Below are positions 14,621 through 27,466 of a stretch of DNA of 64,000 bases, piece by piece. This DNA is from Opisthocomus hoazin (lineage: Eukaryota; Chordata; Aves; Opisthocomiformes; Opisthocomidae). Below the pieces are notes generated by a model. The model searched no databases, was not told where the DNA came from, and worked only from the letters and a program-made list of their open reading frames with translations. Every line of letters starts with the position of its first letter. Positions within the stretch are counted from its first letter, which is position 1. A program made the position numbers and the translations under genes. Location: assembly GCF_030867145.1 (NCBI RefSeq), contig NC_134434.1, forward strand, positions 1,736,001-1,800,000, in the 5' to 3' direction.

Positions 14621-15033
14621 AGACCCAGCGCGCACCCATCCGTTAACTGTCAGTGCCAAGGGGAAAGCTGCCACCGCTGCTGCAGAATAGGGGGAGAGGC
14701 CGATACCTGATGAGCAGGAACCCAAAACACGAAAGGGTTTTCACTGAATCATTGCATCAGGCTTATGAGCTAATTCTGGTCTTGCTGAAGTCATTTGAAA
14801 AACTGTTTTAGTGTGGGCACGGTTCCCGCTGGCAGTCCTGCCAAGCACCTCGGCGCTGACCTGCAACACCTCTCCTACCTCCCCGCGCAGCGCTGGGGCT
14901 CTTTTAGCCGAGGCTGTCAGCTGAGCTGAATTGTTCCATTAGGTGGTGGCTTTGCAATGTGGAAAAGTGTTCAGGAGGGACCGCTCTCTAAATGAGAGGA
15001 GAGTTATTGAGTCTCCAGGGCCAATTCAGTCAT

Positions 15034-15077
15034 CGATTTATTTTTTTATTTATTTTTTATTTTCTTTTATTTTTTCC
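15034..15077. repeat. T-rich low-complexity run (TTTA-like)
   Basis: About 44 bp made almost wholly of T and A with repeated TTTA/TTTTA steps. No coding or recognisable element adjoins it. Confidence 0.8.
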
Positions 15078-18000
15078 TGAGGCAGCTGACGCAGGGAGAA
15101 ATTACAGTGGTGATTTTTCTGTGATACGGATCTCAATCGACCACGCGGTGGAGGAACGCGTGCTTCTTTCGCATAAAACCCCACTATGGGGCAATGCTTT
15201 GCAGCCACTATTGAACCAAGACAGATTTGACCCTAGAGATGAAAATCCAGATTGTAATGTCTCGCCCTGTATATCCTTCCATTAGTGAGAAGACAATGAA
15301 ATGCAGTGCTTATGGGATGATTTATAAGATCAAAGCGCTCCAACGACTCATCTTAAATCACAGCAATTGGACTACATATAGGCAAGGGGAATTTTTTTTT
15401 GGAGCAGGTCAGATGAGTTCCAACCTCCCCTTCGAGTATTTAAGAGAAGTCCTTAGAAGCAAGGACCTGCTTTGTTGCACTTCTTAAAAGAACAAGCTAC
15501 CCCAGGGTGAACTTGCCTGCTCCCCTCCCCATTGCTCCGCAGCAGATGCCCACGTTGCTGCTGTCCCCTCTTCCACAAATAGACACACTTCCACAGGAAT
15601 GATCCCTGAATTTCCTCTGTCAGAGCCTTTGAGATCCTTCTAAATAATTTCAGCATGAGCTATCATTAGGATGCTAAAAATCAAAGGCACAAGGACCAGC
15701 ATACTTAATACGATGGAAAAGGCTTTCAGCAAAATGAGAACCACATTGCAGGATTTGGGAGTTTCTCCCCGTGCGGATTCCGAAAGGGGTCAGGGGGTCA
15801 CAGCATGCTGGCAAGCAGGGAGATGCTGTGTATTCAGCATAGGCAGTAATTACAGCTCCTCTTTCTAAATGATGTTATCAGGAAACATCTATATTGTTTG
15901 CACGGGTCTAGATTACGCTCTGAGAATAGAATGTTCTCTGCATAAAGAGCGCGGCTGGAGTAAATCAATGAGGATGCACTCAGAAACATCAATTAAAGGT
16001 AATACAAGTCTTTAGCACAGCATCAGGCAGCTAGCAGAGTTTGAAATTCCTATTTTCCCAACCCTGCCTTCCTCCCTAGCAAAGCAACAAAGCAGAACTA
16101 CTCAGAAATTCATAAGGTTTAAAAATAAAATACTTGTCTCCTCTCATCCTCTTCTTTACTCAGGTCTTTACTCGGTGCTGTTTCCCAGCATAGTAGATGA
16201 ACATCGTGTTTTTCTTCGAGAGTTTCTCAGACTTCTGCTGGGTTACGGGGTTGCCCTTCTGCAGGTGCCATGGGTTGAGCACCTCGGGGTTGGGGTATCG
16301 GCTTTGGGCCACTTGCAGTCCTCTTTCCTGAGACGCCACGAGCCCGCTGCTGCTACCACCGGGAGCTCAGGTTTCCCAGCCGTGCTGAAAATCAGGTCCC
16401 AGGCTCCCTCAGGCCAGCACACAGATTCTCAAAGCTGACAGTTACCTCTGAATATAAAATAACAGCAAATCTACAGTAGAAGTGGGGATAAAAGCCAGAC
16501 CTTTTGCCTTCCTAGTAGGTAGCACCTGGTGCTCGTTTGCAGAAGGGCTCGCGAGCTGGCCGCCTTTGGACATAATCAGTGAGCTGTACGTAAACGCCGC
16601 AAAGCGTTCTCCGCTGGTCCCAGCAATTTCCTGTTATTGAGGAAAATGGGAAATTAATGTGAATCTTCCTTCAACCTATTAATTCTACACCCCCTTCGCA
16701 GACATTAATTCAAAAGCGAAATCCGAGCCCGGGTCTGAGCCTCCCCTGTGCTCAGAGCAGTTCACGCGCAGGGTTCCTGTTCAGGCCCATTTGTCAGCTA
16801 CGTGACACTCATCCAGCACCGTGATTGTAACGGTGAGAGGTGGAAAATTTTCCCCTAGCTACTCAGAAGAAAAAGGACCTTACGCAGAGTTTATAAGCTT
16901 CTTCAGCTGAGCGAATTATTCAGGAAAGGGTATTTTTTATTGCAAGAAGCACAGGCAAGCAGATTCCATTCATAACTCAAATACCAAACAGCTTTAGCAC
17001 CTTCAGTTTTGGCGGCTTATTTTATTAATATTAAGGTGGCTTTTTTTTAGTTGGGTGTTTGATTTTTTTTTTAAATGCTTTTTCCCTTTGGGCAGAAAGC
17101 TGCTCCCTCTTCGTCACAGCCTCGATAATGAATTGCAGTGTACAAAGCCGGTCATACAATACGCAGCAGCGGCAGCGCGGAGCGAGAATCTTTGGGAAGA
17201 GTTTCCATAGAAACATTGACGTCCTCCTGGCGAACAGGACACCGAGTTCCTTCAATGGGAGGTATGGGGCTTGAAAGGAGCAGCGAGGTGGCGGGAAGCC
17301 AATCCAGCAGAGCTATGACTCTGCATCTCCCAGCAGAATGGGGGGTTTCAGCTGGGCGAGGGGGGGGGGAAATAACCCAGTTAGCCTCGCATTGTCAAAG
17401 TGTTGGATTTGGGGGTTGCTGCTTGAACGGTGCTGTATATAGCCTGGTAAATAATGAAGCTGCTGACCACAGAGCGCGCGAGAGCCGGCAGCCAAAAATC
17501 ATAAATACTCCAGGCTGTGAACTAGCAGCTTCTAAAAAATCTTGTCAGATTCTGTCACAGACTCCATCCCCAGAAGCCCTAAATTCAGCACAAATCGGCA
17601 TGACGCAGGCATAAACCTCCCAGGGACGAGCACGGTTGCACCCCGGCGATGCGCACCCTCCTCGTCCCTGCTTGTCTTGGAAGGAGACAAGTGTTTTGCT
17701 CATGTTCCAGCTCTGTGTTTTAAATAGCCTGGTGTCTACCCAGCTAAATAGTGGCAGAGCAGCCCTGTCTGGAAGAGGCTGTTTCTAGAAGGAAAACAGT
17801 CAGAGGAAATGTTTTTGCCAGAAATGTTGGAAATCATACAAAACAAAAGGGAGTGTGCAAAAGAATTTGCCGCCGAGCGCTCCCCGGTGTTTTTGTTCAG
17901 GCTCATGAAACGCTTTGTTTCAGAGCAATCCCCAGATAAGATTAATGGAGGTGACAGACATCCCTTCTCGGAAAGCATGGGACCCCCCGACCCCGAGGCC

Positions 18001-19627
18001 CCGTCTGACCCCGGGGACGCCGGCGGGGCTTTGGCTCCGGACCCGGGAGCTAACGTCCCTCAGGCTGAAAAAGCGAGCAGGCATCTAACCCAACCTGGTT
18101 GCTCTCAGCCTTCCCAGCTTCCTCCGGCTCTTTGGCTCCAAGCTGGATAGCTCTGCCACGACCCAGACAGCTTCTGGGGCACTCCAGTACACCTCAGTTA
18201 GGGTCTTGCGTGTCTCACCCTGCCGAACACCCGAGCATCTCCCTCTGGCGAGCTACACAAGGTGAGGAGCACCTATCACAGCTCTGCCTCTATTTTTCTC
18301 CAGCACTGACATTGCAGGGGTGACTCCTTGTTTACCCAGCAAATCCCTGTGGTATGTGGCTTGCTTTGTGAAGACGAGCTGGGGCTGGCGGGAGGGTGAG
18401 CTCCACGGGGACAACGCCGAGCTCGGAGGGAGCCTCGCTACCTGCAGGAGTAAGCGCCGTGGTCCTGAACCAGCCCCGTCCCCTCTGCAAGCGAGCTTGT
18501 GTTATTCTTGCAGTTTTGCATACTTCTAGTTTTTGTATGCACAGCTTAAAATCTCTCCAGGCGGATTATCAGAAAATACAAAGCGTCCACAGCTCCATCA
18601 CAGTTTCACGGGAGCCTCAGGCACCCTGCCCCTTCCGCAGCCTGCTCCAGAGTCTTCAGCTGGGTGCCAAAGGCAAACAGCTCCTGTGAGGGTGCTGACC
18701 TCAATCACTTGTCCTTTGCATTGCTCGGAAAACTTACACTGCTGTTATTACAATACCGAAAAGTCCATGCTGGGAGTTAAATTATTTCAGATCTCTATGG
18801 TTATGATGCTACGTGAAGTTCTGGTTTATAATTCTGGAGCAAAGACGTGCATTTATTCAGTGGGCTCCAGGTAGGACATTTGATACCGGGTATGGAATTG
18901 ATCTGTTTGCAGAGTGTTTGCGTGGAGGTGATTTTGGTTAAACCTGTTCAGCGAGATTTGCTGTAGACGCAGAAAAGTCAGGAAGTCAGAGGATCTCAAA
19001 GAGGCGTCTTGAGTTTTAGGGACTTGTTCAGATTGTTTCAAGCGATGATGTCAAGAATTACTTTCAAGGAAATAAGGAGAGGGTAAAAAACATCTCTGTC
19101 TTCCTGAGCAGTACCTAGCTCTTGTTGTCCATTAGTCTCTGCATGTTTTGCTGCAGAATAAAAAATACTTTATCCTGGTTTGTAGATGCCGAAGCCTTAG
19201 AAGTAAGGACCCGTTTAGAATAAGAGCCATTTTACTTCAGCACTTCGTCCTTACTTACAAGTTCAGTGAATTTGAAGGTTCATTACTATTTCTTGATTAA
19301 CATCCCTTGATAAGGTGTTCAGCCATCACGGCGATGAACGTGATTTCAGCCCCCAGGCAGGCTGGCTCCGCGTGCGCTGGGCAGGGCAGGAGACCACCCT
19401 GCCCCACGGCGCGAGGGCAGCTGGGTCCCACGCGGGGCCGGGGGCCAGGCCTGGCCCCGCTGCCCTGAGATGGGGGGCTCCGGCGTGCCCAGCGCCTGGC
19501 CCACCGACCCACGGTGTGCGGGGCTCTCCTTCGGGCATGGCCCTCGCTGCACACACACAAAAAGAGAGTGCTCCGTTATATCGAATTAGGGAGCAATACA
19601 GTAAAAGCAGGGGGACGCGCTGGTTCA

Positions 19628-20545
19628 CAGAATCACAGAATCACAGAATAGTAGGGGTTGGAAGGGACCTCTGTGGGTCATCTAGTCCAACCCCCCTGCC
19701 GAAGCAGGGTCACCTACAGCAGGCTGCACAGGACCTTGTCCAGGCGGGTCTTGAATATCTCCAGAGAAGGAGACTCCACAGCCTCCCTGGGCAGCCTGTT
19801 CCAGTGCTCCGTCACCCTCAGAGGGAAGAAGTTCTTCCTCATGTTCAGACGGAACTTCCTGTGCCTCAGTTTGTGCCCATTGCCCCTTGTCCTGTCACTG
19901 GGCACCACTGAAAAGAGCTTGGCCCCATCCTCCTGACACCCACCCTGCAGATATTTGTAGGCATTTATAAGGTCCCCTCGCAGCCTTCTCTTCTTCAGGC
20001 TGAACAAGCCCAGTTCCCTCAACCTCTCCTCGTAGTGGAGATGCTCCAGTCCCCTCACCATCCTTGTAGCCCTCCGCTGGACTCTCTCCAGTAGCTCTTC
20101 ATCCTTCTTGAACTGGGGAGCCCAGAACTGGACCCAGTACTCCAGATGAGGCCTCACCAGGGCAGTGTAGAGGGGAAGGAGAACCTCCCTTGTCCTGCTG
20201 GCCACACTCTTCTTGATGCACCCCAGGATCCCATTGGCTTTCTTGGCAGCCAGGGCACACTGCTGGCTCATGGTTAACCTGTCGTCCACCAGGACACCCA
20301 GGTCCCTCTCCGCAGAGCTGCTCTCCAGCAGGTCCACCCCAAGCCTGTACTGGTGCATGAGGTTGTTCCTCCCCAGGTGCAGGACCCTGCACTTGCCCTT
20401 GTTGAACCTCATCATGTTCCTCTCTGCCCAGCTCTGCAGCCTATCCAGGTCACGCTGAATGGCAGCACAGCCTTCTAGTGTATCTACCACACCTCCCAGT
20501 TTGGTGTCATCAGCAAACTTGCTGAGGGCACATTCTATGGTACGT
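19628..20545 (-). mobile_element. CR1 LINE, 5'-truncated, with open reverse-transcriptase C-terminus
   Basis: The element reads on the minus strand. An open frame runs from about 20545 to a stop at 19714. It begins just before the catalytic FADD box of the reverse transcriptase (FADDTKL at 20497-20520). It continues through family-typical segments such as [34 protein letters not shown] and [10 protein letters not shown] and ends DKVLCSLL. The 3'UTR of about 85 bp ends in the CR1 signature, GGGTTGGACTAGATGACC followed by tandem ATTCTGTG-type repeats (19628-19650). The finger and most palm motifs are missing, so the copy cannot move by itself. The absence of stops or frameshifts suggests a fairly recent insertion. 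5' truncation is the usual CR1 state. Confidence 0.95.
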
Positions 20546-23396
20546 TCGATGGCAGCTGGACCCTCCCAGCACTTCGACGTGGTATTTCTGCAAGAGTGAG
20601 CAATAAGTGAAATTATCTACTTGACTGATGTTAAACTGGCACACTACAGCGGTCCTGAATGCCTTCTAAACCAAACGTTGTTACAGCACATCTATGCCAG
20701 AGGTGCCTTCTCTCCCGGATGACCCGCGGACCCACGGTGCTGGGCGTGCACCCTCTCGGCGTGGTCCTCGTCACCGAGGCAAAGGCGCTGCCCCGTCCGA
20801 GCTGCCTGCGAGGCCCTGGCCGAGCAAACCCTCGTTACAGACGCTTCATGGAGAAGCTGCGCTTCAGTCTTATGAAACCCGATGGACCCTGAGCACCCTC
20901 CTTGGCGCAGGACTGAACCGGGAGGCAAACTCATCACTGAATGAAAAATAATTCCCATTAAGGGCAGATTGAGCCGTGAGCCGAAGGGGTCGGGGCTGAA
21001 AGCCACCGGCAGAACCAGGCACCGCGCTGAGGGACCGCGGCGACGGCTCGCTGAGTCCGCACAGGCTCGTGCTCAGCGGAGGGATGCTACGAACGCTTCC
21101 GCACGCTGCTTTGAACTTGTGTTTGACTTCAAATGTGAGGAGAGAGCCAACTCCCCTCCCGTGCATCTTGGAGTCAAGAGCTGTCAAACACATTCTAGAT
21201 GTCTGTGTCCAGGCGGCTCTGTTCAGCTCGAGCCTCAGCATCCTGCTCGCCAGCTGAATCAGCCGGGCTCGCCACCTGAGCCCGCGTGGTCGTTGCCTTT
21301 AGGTGGAGCGTCTGGGAAGCTGCAGCCACGGGCACCCGCAGCCCGCAAACGCTGTGCAGACCCCCTGCGCAGACCCACTCCTTCTGCTGGCCTAGAGCCT
21401 GTGCAAACAGCAGGGAAATTGTGTTCTCCGTGACACATCGGCTGAGCTTTCCTTCCAGCAGAGCCTGCTGCTTTTCCACATCAGCTCCTCTGCCGAATCT
21501 GGGACGCGGGAGATGCTCAGTCCTGCCTTCTGGGCTCTCATCCATCAGATTTGCAACATTTTTGTGCTACAACAGTAATCGCAAGCTGCTCGCAGTTAGT
21601 GGCACGCTATCGGAAAAGCCTTTCCGAAGGGCTCTTCGTCTTTGACCACTCCTTGTATTAGCAGAAAAAAAAGTATTTCTTTTGATAATGAAAAAATAAT
21701 TCCTACTTTATCCTTCACAATGGCGGCAGGTTTCTGTTCCTCAGACATGATACAAACCCATTGCAGTGGCCATTTTGAACACCTAAATTTTCTATAAACA
21801 GCTGAAAGTTGTAAAGCGAGGAGCCCATCGCTTCCAACACCGTGCTGGAGATCGAGAGTGTAAAATACAGAATAACAAAAAGGAAGAACAGACGGTGTTA
21901 AAGATGGGAATTTGATACCAATAATTAAGCACGGCCATAACAATTACAGCCATCTAGTGGTCAAAAGGTTTTTTTAAAAATAAAAATAGTATTGATGTTC
22001 AATTTCAACAGTAAAATACTTGTAAACGAAATGGGTCGAGCAAATAACCTGGGGAGGGAGCTTGCACCATTTTTTTTACTATTCTTCAGGAATACATAAA
22101 GTATCTTAAGTATTTTCCTTTTTGCATTGTAGTGGGCAAATATTAGGAAAATCAGATCTCATCTGGTGCTACTGTTTTACTGAGGGACTTGCTGAGAATA
22201 TCCGACGAAGCGTGTTGTTGCTCATTTCAGCTGAAGGGACAGGACTGATTTGTTTTAACAGAGATTTCCTTTCTCCAAATCATGCATTAAATTTCAAAGT
22301 TAGATGACAACGCAAGCTTCAAGTTAAGTAGATGGCAACAAATCAACAGGCTTCACAGAGTGATTAAGGATCTCTTTCTTCAGACGCTTTGTACGTGCTC
22401 TTTTGGCTCTTGATGCCGTCCATCACCTCGGGAGCTCCTCAGGCTTCACACGGTATTTCATGTTCCATAGGATCTCTAGTGAATTTCTACTGAAAAAGCA
22501 AAGTGGAAAGTAAGTATTTCATCTAAATCTTTGCATATCAAAAGGAAGAAAAAGTACATCCCTTTCTTTATCTCACTTTTATATGGAGCATATGGGCTGA
22601 AAAGATGAACTTCAGATCTGAAGTCCAAAAACTCCAAAGCGTTTTGATTCAGCGCATAATAAAATCTGCACTGGGATTTCACAACAATGCTTTTTAATCC
22701 ACCTCGGAGGAGGGAAAAGATTCTCTGTGAGAGGGTTTGCTCTGTTAGAAGTTTTGGATGGCTGCTTTTTTTTTTTTTTTTTTTAAACTTAGTCATCTGT
22801 ATTCAAGATTTTAAAAACATATTTGCAGAAGAAACCAACATTCTCAGAATAATCTCTGCAGGCTTTTGATTGCATGGAGTGGAAGAACAGGCTATAGGAT
22901 TTTTTTTTTAACCCTATGACAAGAAGTAAGTGCCTGTGAATTTTGGAAACCCTCTTTGGCATGTGTCCAAGCCGGTATTAATGCAAACCGCCCCATGCCA
23001 CTCTCCTGACTCATCCCAAACGGCAGTTTCTGACGCTCATCCCGGCCTTCCCTAGGAAGAAAACAAAGCAGCTCCTCCCTTCCTTCCCGAGAGCTCACGC
23101 TCCAGCCGCTGCTGGACGGGCGCATCTTCTCTACTTCCAAGTAGTGAATTCGGGATCTGATCTTGCACCTGCAGATCCCGAAGGGGACTTTGTCACGATA
23201 GAACTCATCTCGACTCCCGCGTCCCGGGGCACAGAGCAGCTCGTGGTGGGTCCTTCTGCCAGCCCCGGCTCCACATTCGGGGCATGAGAAACTCTTTGCA
23301 GCAAGTATGTAAAATTCTCTTTGCACCTCTGGTGCAAATCTCTTTGAAGACAGCTATATGTCAAATACAGCATTATGCTGCTTCTGAATCCTACAG
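20546..23396. other. Intergenic sequence between the two CR1 copies
   Basis: A GC-rich stretch (20.69-21.45 kb) gives several overlapping frames with no family resemblance. The rest is AT-rich, with T19 at 22766 and a perfect 16-bp palindrome at 22609-22624. No gene is supported. Confidence 0.6.
22766..22784. repeat. T19 homopolymer
   Basis: Nineteen uninterrupted T. It could be an old poly(A) tail on the minus strand, but no retrocopy is recognisable beside it. Confidence 0.85.
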
Positions 23397-23462
23397 GTAT
23401 TTATAGGACTCAATGATCCTTATGGGTCCCTTCCAGCTCCAGACATTCTATGATTCTATGAT
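23397..23462 (+). mobile_element. CR1 3' tail fragment
   Basis: The segment reads GGACTCAATGATCC, then GGGTCCCTTCCAGCTC, then two ATTCTATG repeats. This is the 3' end of a CR1 element in + orientation. Only about 65 bp are recognisable; the upstream sequence does not resemble CR1 to me. Its tail (ATTCTATG) and 3'UTR differ from the copy at 19.6 kb, so it belongs to another subfamily. Confidence 0.85.
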
Positions 23463-26400
23463 ATATGTAACTTATATATTATTTACCTAGTGTACAAATA
23501 TCTAACTAACCGTTACCCAGAGGCAGACAACGTTTGCAAAGGAAAACGCTGCTTAAATACAGCAGTGCTGCAGGATCTCGTGTGCTGGATTAAATCTCGA
23601 CCCACACTCGTTTGTGCCCATTGCGGGAGGGCTCTTTCCTCGTCCTGCAGGCGAGAGGTGAGGAAGGAAGGGCAGAGGCTCAGCTGCTCTAACTGTGAAT
23701 TTCTTGACCTCTGACAGTTTTGGTTTTTTTTAATCACAGCCTTTTCTAGGCATAGGCTGTGCAGTATAACATGCCATATAAAATCTCTGATAGATACAGA
23801 GCTAGATTTGTGATGCAGTTACTGGTATTTCATTAACCTTTATCTTGACAAGTGGAAATAACATGCTGTGATTCAGGGTAAATTTTTCACTTGCAGAGAA
23901 AAATGGTGCCAAAAGAAAGCGAAATGGGCTAGAAATTAATAAATACAAATCTCAATAGCAAAAATCAACCTCCCGCTGGACTTGGCCCCTTGTGCGTGTT
24001 TCGGACGCGCTGGGCTGCTGTGACGATGCTCTGTGGGACGTGACAGAGCTGCGGCTTGCACTTCGCTCACGAGCCCATGGGCGACCGCAGCCAGCATCTG
24101 GGGTGAGGGGGTGGTTCCCCTCCCAGCTCCTTCCCCTGCTTTTTGCAGCCAGATGAAGACGCAGGCCCCCAGGACTGCCCACTCCACCTTGGGCTGTGGC
24201 CCCTCCATGCCACGTCAGGTCTACGGCCCCGTGGTCCCACTGGGCTCAGCTGCAAAACGCTTCTTGCTCTGCACAAAGGCTGCTCGCACTCACAGTCCTA
24301 ACCATGTGGGTATGCAATCGCTGACCACCGAAACCCCAGGGAGAACCATTTCTAGGAGGGCTTGAGCTAAACGCAGCCTCTCTCAGGCTGCAGACTCGCT
24401 GGTGGCCGGCAGAGTCCCCCAGAGGAGATGACAGAGCTGGTGAGTAATAAGGATAACTGATGTTTTTCCAAGTCAAAACCAGCCTGACTCACCACTATTT
24501 TGTTTCTTTTATTGTTATTTGTATTGCTCTGATGCCAGACAGCAGATCTCAGTTATCGAGCCCAGGGTTTTATCACCATATAACAGGAGAAAGTGCCCTC
24601 TGAAATGCTTCCAAACTAAATCAGCAGGAGGGGAAAAAGTAAAAGTAAAGCCACTTGCTCACTGCTGCCCTGTAATTCAGGGCTGAAAACCTCCAGTGCT
24701 CTGCTCCTAACTAAGCACCTTCACTCACCCACGGTGGCATATTTTCCATCTGGCCTTGCCTTGCTCTGAGCTCAGGTTTATAAATAGTCCATACCATCTA
24801 CTTTTCCAAATAAGAGATCTGCTCAGAGCACGCGTTCCCAGACCCTCGTGCTCTGGGAGTGCTCGCTGTGAGCAGGGGCTGCTCATATCTGCAGCTCTCT
24901 ATCAAGATGCTGATCTGAGGTTGCAGGAGAGCAAAGGTGCTATCAGAAAATGAGCAGGAGAAGGCAGATACACCACAGCTATGGCAGAGGCCACCCCTGC
25001 CCCATTCGCTCTGGCCGTGCCGTCCTCCAGCGAGTGGCACAACCCTGTACAACCATCTCCTGCTCCTCTTTTAGATGAAGTCAGGATCTATTCCTGGGCA
25101 GGGCTGCCATGGAAAATGTCTCTTTGGAGCTGGTATCTTCCAGGGATAACATCTCTCTCGGGCCAGTATCTAGCACAGGATAAGATTCCTAGTGTTTGTG
25201 ATTAATACACATCAGCTTCTTGAGGCTTTTGTGACACCCTGGGTGCTGCTGGTACAGGGAGCAGTCATCCCACCATCAGATCTGCAAAGCTATGATCCTT
25301 ACCCCGAGAAGTTTAATAAAATATAAGGGCCTGGATCCAGTAACATCAATAGATGCAGAATTATACCCAGATCCAGACAGAAAAGTACAAATGAAGAGAA
25401 CCTAGATGTCAAAGAGACAAAAGCTGGCTGGGAGATCAATGCAGAAAAGCTCTGCGAAAGGTCTGGGGTTTAACGAGAGATGAGTAGGATGGGACTTGGC
25501 ATAGATAAAATTGCTATTAGAAGAACATGAGATGCAGATAGGGAGAGGAGACAGAGAACAGCTGGAAGAGGAGGCTGGGAGGAAAGCAGGTAGAGGGGGG
25601 GTAAATTCTAGCTTGTGTGCACCAGGGAAACAGCTACAGCCTCTGCAAGGCCTGGCCAAGCCCTGGGAAAAGCCAAAGGTTCTGGCAGAGCCGTGCAGAA
25701 AGCAAAGCTGCCCAGCTGCTGCAGGGGAACAGAAATGGTGGTGACCCTTAAGGACAGGCGTCCCCACGCAGGGCTGCTGCCAGCCTCTGCGCTGGCCCAA
25801 GCATTGCAGGCAGCTTCGCCATTTTGGGGTTTGTTTGGGTTTTTATCTAAAGCAGAGCCCGAAGGGGTTCAGCAGAGGCAGTTCTAACTTCTGCCTGAAG
25901 CTCCCTGGAGCCTCCGAGTGCCCCAGCAGCTGCTGAGAATGACCCTAAAACTGAACTCGGCGTGTGCCGAGTGCCAGCTCTGTGACACCCAGTCGGACTC
26001 GCCGTGGCACAGGTGCCGGTGAAGCTCCCCTGATCCACATCCATGGGGATGGGGTGTCCCAGGCTGGCAGCGCACCCACCCCAGACCAGACGGCCGCACG
26101 GCAGACGGGCAGGGGGGCGAGGGGTTGTCCAAACCGATCTCGGCTGGCATCTTGGCTTGGGAAGACATGCCTGGCGCTTCTGTCAGCAGTGTCTCTTGAA
26201 ATAAATCATCAGCCATTCCGGAGAACGGTGCCTCCGTGTTAGGACAATTATTGCTTTCTTCCAGCCTCGGCTGTGTAAAAATACACTGCTCCTCTTTATG
26301 AGAAATTCTCATCTCCTCCTGTCAGTCATCTTGTCTCAGTGGGGAAAAAAAATCCCCAAGCCCTGTCATATCAGAAAATGAGAAAATTATCAATATCTAA

Positions 26401-27387
26401 AGTGTATGTGAAAAATACGAGCTCTTTCTCCATTTGGGAGAATGGATCTTGGTTGTAAAGTCTTATAAATGTTAGCAGCTTCTCAGACATTCAAAAATGT
26501 TAATGATCCTAAGGTACTAAAATAGCTTGCCATAGAGTTCTCCATATTAAAATAATGTCTTGTCCTTTGCAGCCGTCTAGAAGACTCTGTCATAGATGAA
26601 TGTTCCTATACATTGCTTTATGTATTCAGAAAGCAGTCAGGATTAGTATATTCATGCAGACACAACAGGCTCTGATGATTGCCTGTGTATCTGGAGTTAG
26701 GATCGAGCTTTGGTGCCTGAGATCAGCTTAATAAATACTATCAGCTTCCTCCCACTGAGCGCAGGAATAGAAAAAATATCTGTCAATAGCTGCAGCTTTG
26801 AATAGGGGTCCTTGAGTAAAGTCAATCTCCGTACTTCAGATGTCCGCTGGCCTCGTTTGCTGCCTTGGGGAGAGAGGAGGGACTCGGGGGGTGACGGCCC
26901 CGAGCCCCGCGGCAGCGCCCAGCCGGGAGGCGGAGGGGGTCCCTGCCAGCCCCACGAGTGTCCCCCCTGGTCACGGGGGTGTCTGAACCAGTCCCCGGGT
27001 CCTCTTTCCCCAGAAGAGCAGCAGCTGACTCTACCCACTGCCCTTCCAGGGGGAGAGCAGGTGTTCGGGTAAGTGGGCTCAGACCCCTGCCCACCTCTTC
27101 CAGAGCCATGCACAGATCCCTGTGCTGTCCGGGAATTGTGCTGCTGTTGCCTTCAAAACACTTGATTTTGGAGTCAGGTCCCCATGGGAAACCTGGGAGC
27201 AGCTCCTTCCCTCCCTCGGGCTGTCTGCAGATGCCAGCAGACCTCACCTCCTTCGGCTGCACGCAGCTTGTGTCCCAGTGCTTTGGGCTGGGACCCACAA
27301 ATGTGCACCTCCAGATGCTTCAGCACAGCCTGCAGCAGCCAAGGCTGCCGCACGCCACGAGACCACAGGTCTGAATCACATCCCCAG

Positions 27388-27466
27388 GCATGCAGAAGAG
27401 TGGTTTAATTCAGATCTGAAGGTTATTAATGCTCCCTGGAATCACAGGTTCGAGTCTTGGCACCTG
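27388..27466 (+). mobile_element. tRNA-like SINE head with B box
   Basis: GGTTCGAGTC (27447-27456) matches the Pol III B box. About 50 bp upstream is AGAGTGGTTTAATTC, which resembles the A-box region of tRNA-derived SINEs such as MIR (ATAGTGGTTAAGAGC). CCCAGG before and CCTGGG after could pair as a partial acceptor stem, but the T stem is imperfect and there is no clear anticodon arm. It is therefore a degenerate tRNA or SINE head, not a functional tRNA. Confidence 0.35.

Larger units (their letters stand above)
1..19627. other. Intergenic sequence upstream, no supported gene
   Basis: About 19.6 kb of mixed composition. Reading frames are short (the longest under 200 codons) and low in recognisable protein character. 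I see two MIR-like relics (1.4 and 14.5 kb), several homopolymers (G at 1156, C13 at 11834, T-runs), and an inverted repeat at 12412-12435. GC-richer patches lie at 8.3-8.45, 9.1-9.3 and 19.36-19.55 kb. No exon of the neighbour expected from mammals (SPAG9) is recognisable, although small exons with diverged flanks could be missed by eye. Confidence 0.6.

Noticed and set aside
27388-27466. Functional tRNA gene at the B box GGTTCGAGTC
   Set aside because: There is no clean cloverleaf: the T stem is mismatched and no proper anticodon arm can be drawn. Better explained as a SINE head or decayed tRNA copy.
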